Shown one piece after another: positions 48,294-55,894 of a stretch of 64,000 bases of DNA. The stretch is from a virus, in IMG/VR virus record IMGVR_UViG_3300025108_000024, positions 28,306 through 92,305 of that record, one strand, 5' to 3'. The notes below the pieces were generated by a model that ran no database searches, had not been told where the DNA came from, and worked only from the letters and a program-made list of their open reading frames with translations. A program made the translations under genes and the position numbers. Numbering within the stretch: the first letter of the stretch is position 1; each line of letters opens with the position of its first letter.

Positions 48294-50483
48294 TTATCTA
48301 AAATTTTTATAGGCAGATCTTTTGATCTTTTTCCCGCCAATACTAGTTTTTCCCCTTGCTAAATTTTTAAACGGACTATACTTTAATTTATACAAATTTT
48401 TTGAATTTACCAAAGAATTGTCTGATTCACTTTCTCTTCTTTTCAAATAACCACGGTTTGATTGTTGAATTCTTACAAAAGCAACTAATGCTCCAAAAGC
48501 AACCAACCTATCCACGTTTAAACCAGGGTAGTAAGCAAGCATTTCTTTTAAAAGCATAGGATCTGGTATTCTTTCAATACCTAATGTTGTTGAAATGGTG
48601 TTTCCATCTTGGTCTGTTTCTTCATCTATTTCTTCTCTTAAGAATTCTATAGCATAAGATATTAAATGACTCTTGAATAAAGTACCTGTATTTTTCCATC
48701 CGTATTCTTGATATACAGTTCTGTTAGAACCTAGATCTTTCAGAAAAAGAATTTGTTGTTTTGGCACAAGGTATTTTTGTTTTTTCTTAGCAATCATGTG
48801 CTGAATAAAAAGAGATATGTTATTCTCAACAAGAGTCCATGCGTTAAACCATTCAATAATTAATTCTAACTGACCATGTGTTTTATTTATATCATCATAT
48901 CTACCACACCAAGCAGCTACAATCTTATCTTTTTCTATAAAATGTTCTAAGCCAGCCTGAGTTTCTCTAGAAACTTCCATTGCATTCTTATAAACAAAGA
49001 TACTACATAAGGAATCAGATGTTGTTGTTTTACCTTCTGACACGGGGTCAATAGAAGCATAGTAGGTTCCAAATTGTGGATTTGCAATAGGTCTTTCCCA
49101 AACAACTAAACAACCTGTTTTATCTTGTGCTTTTTTATTAGCAGGAAATTCTGATATAGGTAGCTTATTAGATCTTTTAGCTTCTATACCATCTTGTGTT
49201 CTTTCTAACTCAATGTGTTCATATGCATATTCTTTATCTTCAATTTTCTTCATTTGCTTTGAAATGATACCTTGAGGGAATATAGATTCTTTTCTATAAG
49301 CAAATGCTTCTGCTATGTTAGTTGGTTTTTGAGATATACGTAACTGATATTGTTCTGGATTTAAATCAGCCTTCCATTTTTTTCTTTCTAATGTTATTGC
49401 ATTGAGTGCTTCCTCTATTTTAGAGTTACCGTATGCATCAATATAAGGCGGCATAGACCACTGTTCTGGAATAAACAGACCTGCCATATTAATTGTACCA
49501 TCAGCGTCCATTAGATTTGTTTCTACAGCATATATATCATTTGCTTTAGGATTGAGTATCATTTCCTTTAATGGCTCACATTGATCCAAATCACCAACAG
49601 AACCTGCTGCTATAAACATACCCGTTGTAACCATACCTGAAGACATTGCAGGACGCAAGTACTCATAGGTCTGCATCATCTTTGGTGCTATACCTGCTTC
49701 TTCATGAAAAAAGTAACTTGTTGGTCCACCTACACCAGTTGTTGCATTTTTTTCAAATGAGGCACCTTGTATTTTAGATTTTAAACCTCTAGATGTTTTT
49801 CTATTACCTACTTTGACTTCTATCTGCTGTTGCCATAGTAAAACCTTTTCTGGATTACTGGGCCTATACCACGCAGTGTGCTCATTTAAAAATGTTTTAT
49901 ACTCATCTAAAAACTTCCAGGAACCTTTATCATTTATGTAATCTTTTAGTGATGCACCAATCTTACAAGTACTACCTTCTTCAAACCAGTATGTATTAAT
50001 TATTTTTCCCATGTGAAAATAGGAAGAAGCAATTTGACGTTTTTTTAGTATTGCTGAGTGTTGATAGTTAAGTTCAGCTAACAGTTCATATAATGCCATA
50101 TGATATTGAGCATCTCTTACTTTAGCAAAACCATACTTTTTTTCTTCTTTGTCATATATAGGTAAAAAGTTTAACCACATATAATAATCTCTTGTTAAAT
50201 ACCAAGTGTAAGGACCTTCTTTATAGATGACCCCTACACGGCATTTATCTTTTTGATCATTCCAATATGTTATAAAGTCTTTTGATCTGAAAGGAGCTGA
50301 ACAATAAAAACCATCTTTGTTGAAGTTTCTGGCTTCTTTGTTAAACAGTAAAGCTGATTTAGTAAAGTTATATAGACCGGGTTCTTTAAATATAGATTCT
50401 ATAAATTCATTAAATGAATCTCTAGTTTCAAATTTAGTCACTGTCCAGTTACCATTTTCAAACGTTGGGACTTCTTTAAACAT
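48294..50483 (-). CDS. terL: Terminase large subunit, 729 residues
   Basis: The DNA-packaging motor. The ATPase half has a diverged Walker A-type segment (SAILKKRQIASSYFHMGK at about 143-160) and a Walker B-type SYFFHEEAG at 256-264 with acidic E261/E262. The RNase H-fold nuclease half shows YYASIDPVSEGK (D479) and TTTSDSLCSIFVYK (D490), with VDRLVAFGALVAF near 685. This layout and N-terminal region (SAPFRSKDFITYWNDQKDK) are those of crAss-like terminases. It overlaps the GroES-like gene by one base and the portal follows after 2 bases, so they are one operon. Confidence 0.88.
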   Translation of the reverse strand: MFKEVPTFENGNWTVTKFETRDSFNEFIESIFKEPGLYNFTKSALLFNKEARNFNKDGFYCSAPFRSKDFITYWNDQKDKCRVGVIYKEGPYTWYLTRDYYMWLNFLPIYDKEEKKYGFAKVRDAQYHMALYELLAELNYQHSAILKKRQIASSYFHMGKIINTYWFEEGSTCKIGASLKDYINDKGSWKFLDEYKTFLNEHTAWYRPSNPEKVLLWQQQIEVKVGNRKTSRGLKSKIQGASFEKNATTGVGGPTSYFFHEEAGIAPKMMQTYEYLRPAMSSGMVTTGMFIAAGSVGDLDQCEPLKEMILNPKANDIYAVETNLMDADGTINMAGLFIPEQWSMPPYIDAYGNSKIEEALNAITLERKKWKADLNPEQYQLRISQKPTNIAEAFAYRKESIFPQGIISKQMKKIEDKEYAYEHIELERTQDGIEAKRSNKLPISEFPANKKAQDKTGCLVVWERPIANPQFGTYYASIDPVSEGKTTTSDSLCSIFVYKNAMEVSRETQAGLEHFIEKDKIVAAWCGRYDDINKTHGQLELIIEWFNAWTLVENNISLFIQHMIAKKKQKYLVPKQQILFLKDLGSNRTVYQEYGWKNTGTLFKSHLISYAIEFLREEIDEETDQDGNTISTTLGIERIPDPMLLKEMLAYYPGLNVDRLVAFGALVAFVRIQQSNRGYLKRRESESDNSLVNSKNLYKLKYSPFKNLARGKTSIGGKKIKRSAYKNFR

Positions 50484-50767
50484 TACTCTATTTCTTTAAT
50501 TATAGCAAACACGTCTCCTGCATTAATTAATAAATGTTTTGATCCATTGTGTTCTACCTCTTGAGGAACAGAATATTCTGCATATTGCACTAAATCATCT
50601 ACAACAATTTCTTGTACTTCTGCACCAACTCCAACAACAAAACCTTTGTATTCTTTCTCTAATGCAGAATCAGGAATTATTATATTAGTACCTGGTACAG
50701 TTCTAACTGCCTCCTTTGGTCTTATTAGAACTTTTTTTCCAACTGGTACAATCTTTGTTTTTTTCAT
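50483..50767 (-). CDS. GroES-like co-chaperonin, 94 residues
   Basis: Full-length Cpn10 fold by sequence: VGKKVLIRPKEA (GroES V.....RPL..RV type strand), a mobile-loop-like TVPGTNIIIPDSALEKEYKG, then GFVVGVGAEVQEIVVDDLVQ, YAEYSVPQEVEHNGSKHLLI and a terminal GDVFAIIKE. The IIIP of the mobile loop, which contacts GroEL, is preserved and the DSA.EK..KG stretch is very like Bacteroidetes GroES. Such phage proteins (as T4 gp31) help GroEL fold the capsid protein. It overlaps terL by one base, so it is made together with the packaging and capsid genes. The host's own GroES could be the source. Confidence 0.8.
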   Translation of the reverse strand: MKKTKIVPVGKKVLIRPKEAVRTVPGTNIIIPDSALEKEYKGFVVGVGAEVQEIVVDDLVQYAEYSVPQEVEHNGSKHLLINAGDVFAIIKEIE

Positions 50768-50840
50768 CTTTATTATTTTTTGGTTTTAATATTAAGGGTT
50801 CATCCCAATAACAGAATACCCATTCTTGTTTACTACTCAT
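50703..50840 (-). CDS. Possible small protein, 45 residues
   Basis: ATG at 50840 is one base after the stop of the 172-residue gene, and the frame ends with TAG inside the GroES-like gene. The first 24 residues (MSSKQEWVFCYWDEPLILK) lie in otherwise unused sequence and are aromatic; the rest overlaps the GroES frame. Placement suggests coupling, but part of the frame may be chance. Confidence 0.3.
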   Translation of the reverse strand: MSSKQEWVFCYWDEPLILKPKNNKDEKNKDCTSWKKSSNKTKGGS

Positions 50841-50841
50841 T

Positions 50842-51360
50842 TTATAATTGATCATATGCTAATCCAGCACCACCTCTAACGGAACTTTCTTGTTCTTGTT
50901 TCATATCACTAAACGCTCCTTTATAAGATTGTCTAATTTGCTCAAACTTGGCAGCAGCATTAATCATAGAATTCATATTACCATCTCTTCCATGTTCAAT
51001 TGGTGTTACTTCCATGTATCTAGCCAATCTATCAAGCATAGCTTTTATACCTACATAAGCTCTATAGGTAGGTGTCTCATACATTTTTTTACACATATCA
51101 ATTGAGTATCTAATTTTAGAATCTTCAGGTGACTCTTCCAAACCTATCTCTTCAATTATTATATCTTCTTTCTCATGTTCTGGTAAATTAAAGAAAGGAT
51201 TTAAATCTGGATTTGGACAAGTCATATAAAATAAATATTGATATATACTCATATAACTATCAGGATACTGCTCCATTAAATCTTTTAAGAAATTTAAAGT
51301 ATAACAGTGTTCTGTTGGAATTACTTTTCCATTTTGTACATCAAATAATCTAACTATCAT
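50842..51360 (-). CDS. Conserved crAss-like protein, 172 residues
   Basis: Starts MIVRLFDVQNGKVIPTEHC followed by YTLNFLKDLMEQYPDSYMSI and QYLFYMTCPNPDLNPFFN, an order I recognise as a gene conserved before terL in crAss-like phages. The rest is helical: IRYSIDMCKKMYETPTYRAY, LDRLARYMEVTPIEHGRDGN and a final KFEQIRQSYKGAFSDMKQE. Its place just upstream of terL would suit a small-terminase-like partner, but I see no HTH or other DNA-binding motif. Overlaps the 97-residue gene by 4 bases. Confidence 0.65.
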   Translation of the reverse strand: MIVRLFDVQNGKVIPTEHCYTLNFLKDLMEQYPDSYMSIYQYLFYMTCPNPDLNPFFNLPEHEKEDIIIEEIGLEESPEDSKIRYSIDMCKKMYETPTYRAYVGIKAMLDRLARYMEVTPIEHGRDGNMNSMINAAAKFEQIRQSYKGAFSDMKQEQESSVRGGAGLAYDQL

Positions 51361-51650
51361 GGTTCTTCAGTTTTAGGTTCTTCCAGTAATGCTTTAATAT
51401 CTGCATAAGTTCCTTTAACATCCATTTCTGAAAAAAAGGCAGCTACTACGGGACCTGGCCCACCTGAGAATTGTAAAGGACCACCTGCTAAATATAAAGT
51501 TGTAACATTATCATTAAAATTTATATTAGATTCATTTTTTTTCATGTATGCTATAATAAAGTTAGTTTCTATAGTAACTAATACTTCACTGTATGCTATT
51601 AAACCTTTATTTGAATTTTGTATTAATCTTGTTAATTCTATCTTTGCCAT
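51357..51650 (-). CDS. Unknown small protein, 97 residues
   Basis: No family recognised. The N-terminal half is amphipathic (IELTRLIQNSNKGLIAYSEV, then TIETNFIIAYMKKNES), the middle has strands with LYLAGGPLQFSGGPGP, and the C-terminal part is acidic (DIKALLEEPKTEEP). No signal peptide. It overlaps the nuclease gene's stop by one base and the next gene by 4 bases, so it is translated as part of the same operon. Confidence 0.6.
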   Translation of the reverse strand: MAKIELTRLIQNSNKGLIAYSEVLVTIETNFIIAYMKKNESNINFNDNVTTLYLAGGPLQFSGGPGPVVAAFFSEMDVKGTYADIKALLEEPKTEEP

Positions 51651-52465
51651 TATTTCTTATTGTCTTTAAACCACATTATAAGATTCCTTACTTCATCTTT
51701 TAAGTATGGTAATTTATACATTTTAACTTCTTGTATCACAGGTTCTCCATTGACTTTTTCATTTATTGGATAACCATTTTTATCTGTACCAACTTGTTTA
51801 AATTTAACATGCTGTACCACTAGATCACCTATCTTCAGTTTAGGGTTGTGCTTTTTAATAATATACGCATAAATACTGAGTTGTAAGTTATAATGATTCA
51901 AATTACAATCATCTAAATGATTAACAGGGTTATAAAGTTTAGATGTAATACCCTCCCAATTAGTAAAACCTTTTTCTTTTATTTCCTTGTTTGTTTTGTA
52001 ATCTGTTATATTTATATAGCCATTTACAACCTCAACTAAATCAGCTTGACCACAAAGACCAACTGATTTTAAATATACTAAATGTTCAGGATATACACCT
52101 TCTTCAATTTTCTGGACTGGTGCAATTTTAATTCCGTCATCATTAATAATAGGCTTAATGATAGGGACTTCTACTCCATGTCTTCCTATTGTTTTAAGAT
52201 CTAACATATCTGATTCACGTTGATTATGATACCAGTTACCTAAGCCTATAGCTCTATCTGTTTCATTGCTCCAAGCAAGAAGTATTTCTTTTTCAGTCAT
52301 ACCATACCACTTGGATCTTTTATTTTTAGCAGATTTTTTTGCTTGTCCTTTAGCATCAAACTTAGGTTTAAATTTTCCTATAAATGATGTGACACTTGTC
52401 CAATTTATTTTGTCTTGGTCAGAGCTTTCATAAACATGCCCTTCTTCTTTAAATATAATAGCCAT
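51650..52465 (-). CDS. PD-(D/E)XK (RecB/Cas4-type) nuclease, 271 residues
   Basis: Characteristic order: AIGLGNWYHNQRE (the G...H helix), PEHLVYLKSVGLCGQADLVE (with the acidic residue and the GQADL of motif II), then INITDYKTNKE (the D...K motif, DYKT) and NLQLSIYAYIIKK (QL.IYA, motif after the core). This is a metal-dependent exonuclease of the RecB or Cas4 family, of a kind often conserved in crAss-like phages. I chose the ATG at 52465 (AIIFKEEGHVYES) over one ten codons upstream: its ACTATAATT leader resembles those of other genes and the 29-codon frame ends 2 bases before it. It probably trims DNA ends in recombination or packaging. Confidence 0.8.
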   Translation of the reverse strand: MAIIFKEEGHVYESSDQDKINWTSVTSFIGKFKPKFDAKGQAKKSAKNKRSKWYGMTEKEILLAWSNETDRAIGLGNWYHNQRESDMLDLKTIGRHGVEVPIIKPIINDDGIKIAPVQKIEEGVYPEHLVYLKSVGLCGQADLVEVVNGYINITDYKTNKEIKEKGFTNWEGITSKLYNPVNHLDDCNLNHYNLQLSIYAYIIKKHNPKLKIGDLVVQHVKFKQVGTDKNGYPINEKVNGEPVIQEVKMYKLPYLKDEVRNLIMWFKDNKK

Positions 52466-52467
52466 AA

Positions 52468-52557
52468 TTATAGTGTTGTTGTAGTGTACCACCACAAACC
52501 TTCTGTGTTAGCTTCTACAGTTATTGTTTCTTCTTTGTATATGTAATTAATCTTCAT
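52468..52557 (-). CDS. Possible coupled micro-protein, 29 residues
   Basis: The ATG at 52557 overlaps the end of the zinc-protein gene by 11 bases and TAA ends 2 bases before the nuclease start. The peptide (MKINYIYKEETITVEANTEG, then LWWYTTTTL) has strong beta character and no known family. If the nuclease start is the internal ATG, this frame uses the whole gap, which supports it. Confidence 0.45.
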   Translation of the reverse strand: MKINYIYKEETITVEANTEGLWWYTTTTL

Positions 52558-52864
52558 CTGTTATATCAGTTAAAAGTTCTTCTTGATCTTCTGTAATTAA
52601 TGCTTCCCACTTATCTTGAGGACAGCTAGAAGATAAAGACCTTGTTTTAAATTTTAAACTACAACCACAGTCAGAACAGCACGGTTGTGTACCAGGAGCA
52701 AAACAGTTAACTCCTTGATTATCAAGTTCTTTGCAATTTTTACAAATATTAAATCTTTCTTTTGCTACTTTTTCTACTTCTTCTTTTGTAAAAATAGTAT
52801 TCAATACACCTTCAGTAATCTTATCAAAACTTCTAAGTGCGTTTATTAGATTTTTTATTTTCAT
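52547..52864 (-). CDS. Zinc-ribbon protein, 105 residues
   Basis: CKNCKELDNQGVNCFAPGTQ followed by PCCSDCGCSLKFKTRSLSSS and CPQDKW has six to eight Cys in Cys-X2-Cys pairs, a compact zinc ribbon. I recall the same CCSDCGCSLKFKTRS stretch in many Bacteroidetes phages. The N-terminal half is helical and basic (IKNLINALRSFDKITEGVLN). It may bind nucleic acid or another protein; its partner is unknown. It overlaps the IHF-like gene's 3' end by 32 bases. Confidence 0.72.
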   Translation of the reverse strand: MKIKNLINALRSFDKITEGVLNTIFTKEEVEKVAKERFNICKNCKELDNQGVNCFAPGTQPCCSDCGCSLKFKTRSLSSSCPQDKWEALITEDQEELLTDITDED

Positions 52865-53219
52865 TTCTTTTTTGCTTAAACTCTTTTTTTTCTTTCTCTA
52901 AACCTTCTATTAACTCTTTAGCATTTTGTAGCATATCTAATTTTTCTACAACACCTATATGTTTTTCATAACCTTTATATGTGTTTTTAACTAAATTACC
53001 TAAGATGCTTTTATTCTTCTTAATTGTTTTATTAAGTATTTTTTTTCTTAAATGAAAAGTACCTAATCCATATACTGTAATACTTGGATATGTTATATTA
53101 GATAAATTTTTTCTAAGCTTAGCATAATAAAAAGTTATAAAGTCTTCCACCACTTCTGGATGAACACCTACTTCTTCTGCTATTCCTTTTTTGAATTCTT
53201 TATGACTCTTGGGTCTCAA
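52833..53219 (-). CDS. IHF/HU-like DNA-bending protein, 128 residues
   Basis: KGIAEEVGVHPEVVEDFITF then YYAKLRKNLSNITYPSITVY and GLGTFHLRKKIL reproduce the HU/IHF pattern: two helices, then the G.GTF.. strands. The DNA-binding arm is shorter than in HU, and a Lys-rich C-terminus (KNKSILGNLVKNTYKGYEKH, then KEKKEFKQKRNENKKS) is longer. crAss-like phages have an IHF gene beside lysis genes. It probably bends DNA in replication or packaging. Overlaps its neighbours on both sides (20 and 32 bases). Confidence 0.75.
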   Translation of the reverse strand: MRPKSHKEFKKGIAEEVGVHPEVVEDFITFYYAKLRKNLSNITYPSITVYGLGTFHLRKKILNKTIKKNKSILGNLVKNTYKGYEKHIGVVEKLDMLQNAKELIEGLEKEKKEFKQKRNENKKSNKRT

Positions 53220-53571
53220 TACCTAAAATTTTATAATCCAATAAAACAGGACCGGTTATTTGTACATTCATATCTTTATTTAAAAAAATCTTCTTTCTAT
53301 TTTTCCCGTCTTTAGTTACAAGGTTCTTTTTGCTTGCTTTTGTTATTGCATTACGTGCTGACTGGGCACTTTTAAAAATACCCAAATCAGTCACGTCATT
53401 GCAAAATAAAGTAAGCTCTACTTTTTCAGTTTTAGCTAACTCAGCTAAACACTTTAGATCAGAATTACTAATCTGAATATTATTAAAAAAACAGTATGTA
53501 ACTATTTGATACTTTATTGTAGTATCTATGTTTACTTTTGCTTTTTGATCAACTTTATTTACTATTGCCAT
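53200..53571 (-). CDS. Possible winged-helix DNA-binding protein, 123 residues
   Basis: The order of helices (IKYQIVTYCFFNNIQISNS, LKCLAELAKTEKVELTLFCN) and SAQSARNAITKASKKNLVTK then KNRKKIFLNKDMNVQI looks like a winged-helix fold, in which SAQSARNAITKASKKNLV would be the recognition helix and KIFLNKDM the wing. I recall a similar gene next to IHF in crAss-like phages. A regulator of the late operon is possible; there is no direct evidence. Directly downstream of the amidase, starting one base after its stop. Confidence 0.5.
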   Translation of the reverse strand: MAIVNKVDQKAKVNIDTTIKYQIVTYCFFNNIQISNSDLKCLAELAKTEKVELTLFCNDVTDLGIFKSAQSARNAITKASKKNLVTKDGKNRKKIFLNKDMNVQITGPVLLDYKILGIETQES

Positions 53572-53572
53572 A

Positions 53573-54487
53573 TTATAAACTTAAAAGCATATCAATTAAA
53601 CTTGGATGAGGATATGCATCAAACTTATCCTTTCTCACATTAGTATGCGTTAATAATCCTTTTATTTTACCGTAGTATGCATCTTCTTGGAATTCAAATG
53701 CTTTATAAGGTCCAACTTTTTTAATCCACTGTACAAGACCTTCTCTTAAATCAATGTTATCTCTTTCACCCACATACCTTAACCATTTTTCTAACTCAAT
53801 AATTTGTTTGTCTGTATAGTTGTGCCATGTAGTAAATCCTTTAAAAGGTTCTTCCAAAGTACATATTTGTGATTCAAGTGCTCGGCTTCCTTGATATGCT
53901 TTACCATTTTTTAAGTAACCAAAATTGTTAATCTCTATTCCAACTGAATGACGGTTCATAAAACCTGATCCAGTTTTACCTAAGTGCCAACCTTGACATC
54001 CTTCTGGAAATGCTTGTACCATAACACCATCATACTCATCATCACCGTTTGTAATCTTTTGACCACCTAATACAAATTCCGTTGCTACTCGGCCACGTGT
54101 ATCTCTACCCCAATGATCAATTGTTTTATAAGGGTTATTCCAACCTGCTGTATGATGAATAAAAATATAGTCATTAGATATATTTCCTTTTACATACTCA
54201 CCTTTTGGTAAGAAGTATCTATGTATAATTTGACCATAGTTTGTTGTAAAGTGTTGCCCTCTGATGTCTGTATCCTCATCAATTGCTTCTTTCTCTGGAC
54301 CTCTACTTAGTAATAATGTCCAGGTATCATTCCCAACTACACCATCTGGATGTAAGCCTGCACCTAATTGAAACCTTACTACGTATTTTTTTGTAGTAGG
54401 ACCAAAGTCTCCGTCTGCTTTCACACCTAATAGGCGTTGTAGTTTCTTTACGGCTTCTCCTTTTGAGCCAAGACTTATCATTTCCAT
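53573..54487 (-). CDS. N-acetylmuramoyl-L-alanine amidase endolysin, 304 residues
   Basis: Residues 1-65 are a peptidoglycan-binding domain (GSKGEAVKKLQRLLGVKAD, GDFGPTTKKYVVRFQ). Residues about 100-260 are an Amidase_2 fold: YIFIHHTAGWNN at 108-118 with zinc ligand H112, TEFVLGGQK, WHLGKTGSGFMNRHSVGIEI (E185), and TTWHNYTDKQIIELEKWL. This enzyme cuts the bond between N-acetylmuramate and L-alanine for lysis. No signal peptide, so it needs a holin or another exit. The coiled-coil 98-residue gene overlaps it by one base; no holin was recognised nearby. Confidence 0.85.
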   Translation of the reverse strand: MEMISLGSKGEAVKKLQRLLGVKADGDFGPTTKKYVVRFQLGAGLHPDGVVGNDTWTLLLSRGPEKEAIDEDTDIRGQHFTTNYGQIIHRYFLPKGEYVKGNISNDYIFIHHTAGWNNPYKTIDHWGRDTRGRVATEFVLGGQKITNGDDEYDGVMVQAFPEGCQGWHLGKTGSGFMNRHSVGIEINNFGYLKNGKAYQGSRALESQICTLEEPFKGFTTWHNYTDKQIIELEKWLRYVGERDNIDLREGLVQWIKKVGPYKAFEFQEDAYYGKIKGLLTHTNVRKDKFDAYPHPSLIDMLLSL

Positions 54488-54783
54488 TATGTGCGTTTTA
54501 GTTTTCTACGAGATTCTTCTTGCTCCATAGCAACTTTGAAGTCTGCTTCTGCACCTTCTTCATCTGTGCTATTGGTTTCATCTGCACCGTATGCTTGAGC
54601 TAAAAACATTTGTGCTTGCACACGTTCTGCTCTTGCCTTCTCAACATCCCTTAATAGTTCTTCATACTCTTTCTGAACTTTAAGATGCTTAATGTTTTCT
54701 TTGTAGAAATTAGTAATCTCTAATCTACGTGCTTGTAGTTCCTCCTTTGAAAGTTGAACTTCTTCTTGATTTTCCTTTGACAT
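54487..54783 (-). CDS. Small coiled-coil protein, 98 residues
   Basis: A charged helix-rich protein (EEVQLSKEELQARRLEITNF, then VQKEYEELLRDVEKARAERV) with an acidic middle (DETNSTDEEGAEADFKVA) and basic end (ESRRKLKRT). No membrane segment, so it is not a holin. I recall similar proteins before lysis genes in other Bacteroidetes phages but no function. It overlaps the amidase gene by one base and so is coupled to it. Confidence 0.6.
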   Translation of the reverse strand: MSKENQEEVQLSKEELQARRLEITNFYKENIKHLKVQKEYEELLRDVEKARAERVQAQMFLAQAYGADETNSTDEEGAEADFKVAMEQEESRRKLKRT

Positions 54784-54856
54784 TTTATTTGGTTTTAAAT
54801 GTTATTCCAACAAATATAACCAAAAAGTTTAAATAAAAGAAGTTTAACGCACTTAT

Positions 54857-55291
54857 TTATAATTGGATTTTTAATCCTACGTGTAAATAGTTTAGATTAC
54901 GATTTATTTGAAGAACGCCTGCGGTTGCCCACAACCTCTTATATATTTTAAGATCTGCGCCTACTCTACCCATAATTAAAGTTGGGTTATGATTCAACCT
55001 GTAAGCTGGACCACCATACAGTCTAGATCTACCAAAAGGTACCTCATACTGTAAAAATGTATAAGTTGCACCATGGTGACCTTTACCCATTGCTAATATC
55101 CCAAGAAACATCTTGTCATATCCAACTTCTGCCACCACACCTCTTGCATGAAGACAAGCTACATAACCAATGGATGCTGACTTATTCTTATCTAACTTGT
55201 AGTGATGAGGTTTGGAAAATGGGCTACACTCTTGACTAAATGCAATACTGGTAATTAGAATACACAATACTACGGCTATTCTCTTAATCAT
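54857..55291 (-). CDS. Secreted outer-membrane-type beta protein, 144 residues
   Basis: Signal peptide MIKRIAVVLCILITSIAFSQ with a basic start, a hydrophobic core, and a cleavage site after AFSQ, typical of flavobacterial proteins. The mature part is glycine- and aromatic-rich with alternating strands (SASIGYVACLHARGVVAEVG, TYTFLQYEVPFGRSRLYGG, RLWATAGVLQINRNLN), as in small outer-membrane barrel or porin-like proteins, ending KIQL. It may alter the host surface, for example block superinfection, or help lysis. It overlaps the 103-residue gene by 4 bases and sits before the amidase. Confidence 0.65.
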   Translation of the reverse strand: MIKRIAVVLCILITSIAFSQECSPFSKPHHYKLDKNKSASIGYVACLHARGVVAEVGYDKMFLGILAMGKGHHGATYTFLQYEVPFGRSRLYGGPAYRLNHNPTLIMGRVGADLKIYKRLWATAGVLQINRNLNYLHVGLKIQL

Positions 55292-55599
55292 GCTGTAAGT
55301 ATTTTATGAATGGCTGCACACTTCTCATACTCCTCTTTTTCTTGAAAGTATATAATTATGTTTTCTAAATCTGTGTTTGAAGGTCCATCATCTGTGTTAT
55401 GAGCTACAGCAGTATAAGAAAACATTTTATTATCATTTGCTCTTTCCTCAATTAAATCTGAGAAACTTATTTCTTCTGTGATTATTCTAAAAGAATTATT
55501 AAATGCCTGTTCCATTAGTGCATCCTCTTCTTCTATTTTTTCTATCTCAGACATCCCTGCAAAGATATCATCATCAAAGTCATCATAGTTATCATCCAT
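55288..55599 (-). CDS. Acidic protein, 103 residues
   Basis: Very acidic N-terminus (MDDNYDDFDDDIFAGMSE), then helices, and a C-terminal SNTDLENIIIYFQEKEEYEK CAAIHKIL-type motif. A YFEE-EEYEKCA... ending is common in small proteins of Bacteroidetes phages and is called a domain of unknown function there. First gene of the leftward operon, with the promoter motif 20 bases upstream of the ATG. Overlaps the next gene by 4 bases. Confidence 0.65.
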   Translation of the reverse strand: MDDNYDDFDDDIFAGMSEIEKIEEEDALMEQAFNNSFRIITEEISFSDLIEERANDNKMFSYTAVAHNTDDGPSNTDLENIIIYFQEKEEYEKCAAIHKILTA

Positions 55600-55618
55600 G
55601 TGTGTAGTTTATATAATC

Positions 55619-55628
55619 AATATACAAA
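55619..55628 (-). promoter_or_regulatory. Promoter-type motif TTTGTATATT of the leftward operon
   Basis: Minus-strand TAATTTTGTATATT, so it also fits the flavobacterial -7 consensus TAnnTTTG. It lies 19 bases before the ATG of the 103-residue gene and would drive the leftward lysis-packaging operon. Confidence 0.55.
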
Positions 55629-55894
55629 ATTAAATTATTATACTAAAACAGAATTACCAGAGAGATGACAATTAACATACGGGCAATGCACTAAAAAAAG
55701 AGTGAAACAAAAAATAATTTTTTTAATTTTTAATTTCTGAGTCCATAAACTATATATATTATTTAGTCCTCTGCCCCCCCGGCCCTGCAAAAGTTTTGTG
55801 TATGGCATTTTCAAGATGTCATAGGCTACGGCTCCCCTCCAATTAATTGACGGTGGTGTACCCCACCATAATGTATAACTTAAATTTTTAACAA
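55629..55894. other. Divergent non-coding region between leftward and rightward transcription
   Basis: No convincing gene lies here; an 87-codon frame on the minus strand (55638-55901) has no family and runs into the start of the rightward gene. The sequence has an AT-rich left half and, unusually, a C7GGCCC run at 55774-55785 and a hairpin GGTGG/CCACC at 55852-55867. It is the only point in the window where transcription diverges, so it may hold promoters for both directions or a replication origin. Confidence 0.5.
55847..55874 (+). promoter_or_regulatory. Possible rightward promoter with a palindrome in the spacer
   Basis: TTGACG at 55847-55852 (one off TTGACA) is followed by a 16-base spacer and TAATGT. 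The spacer holds the inverted repeat GGTGG/CCACC, where a repressor could bind. The -10 match is poor. Confidence 0.3.

Noticed and set aside
54487-54783. The 98-residue coiled-coil protein as a holin
   Set aside because: No membrane segment is present; it is charged throughout.
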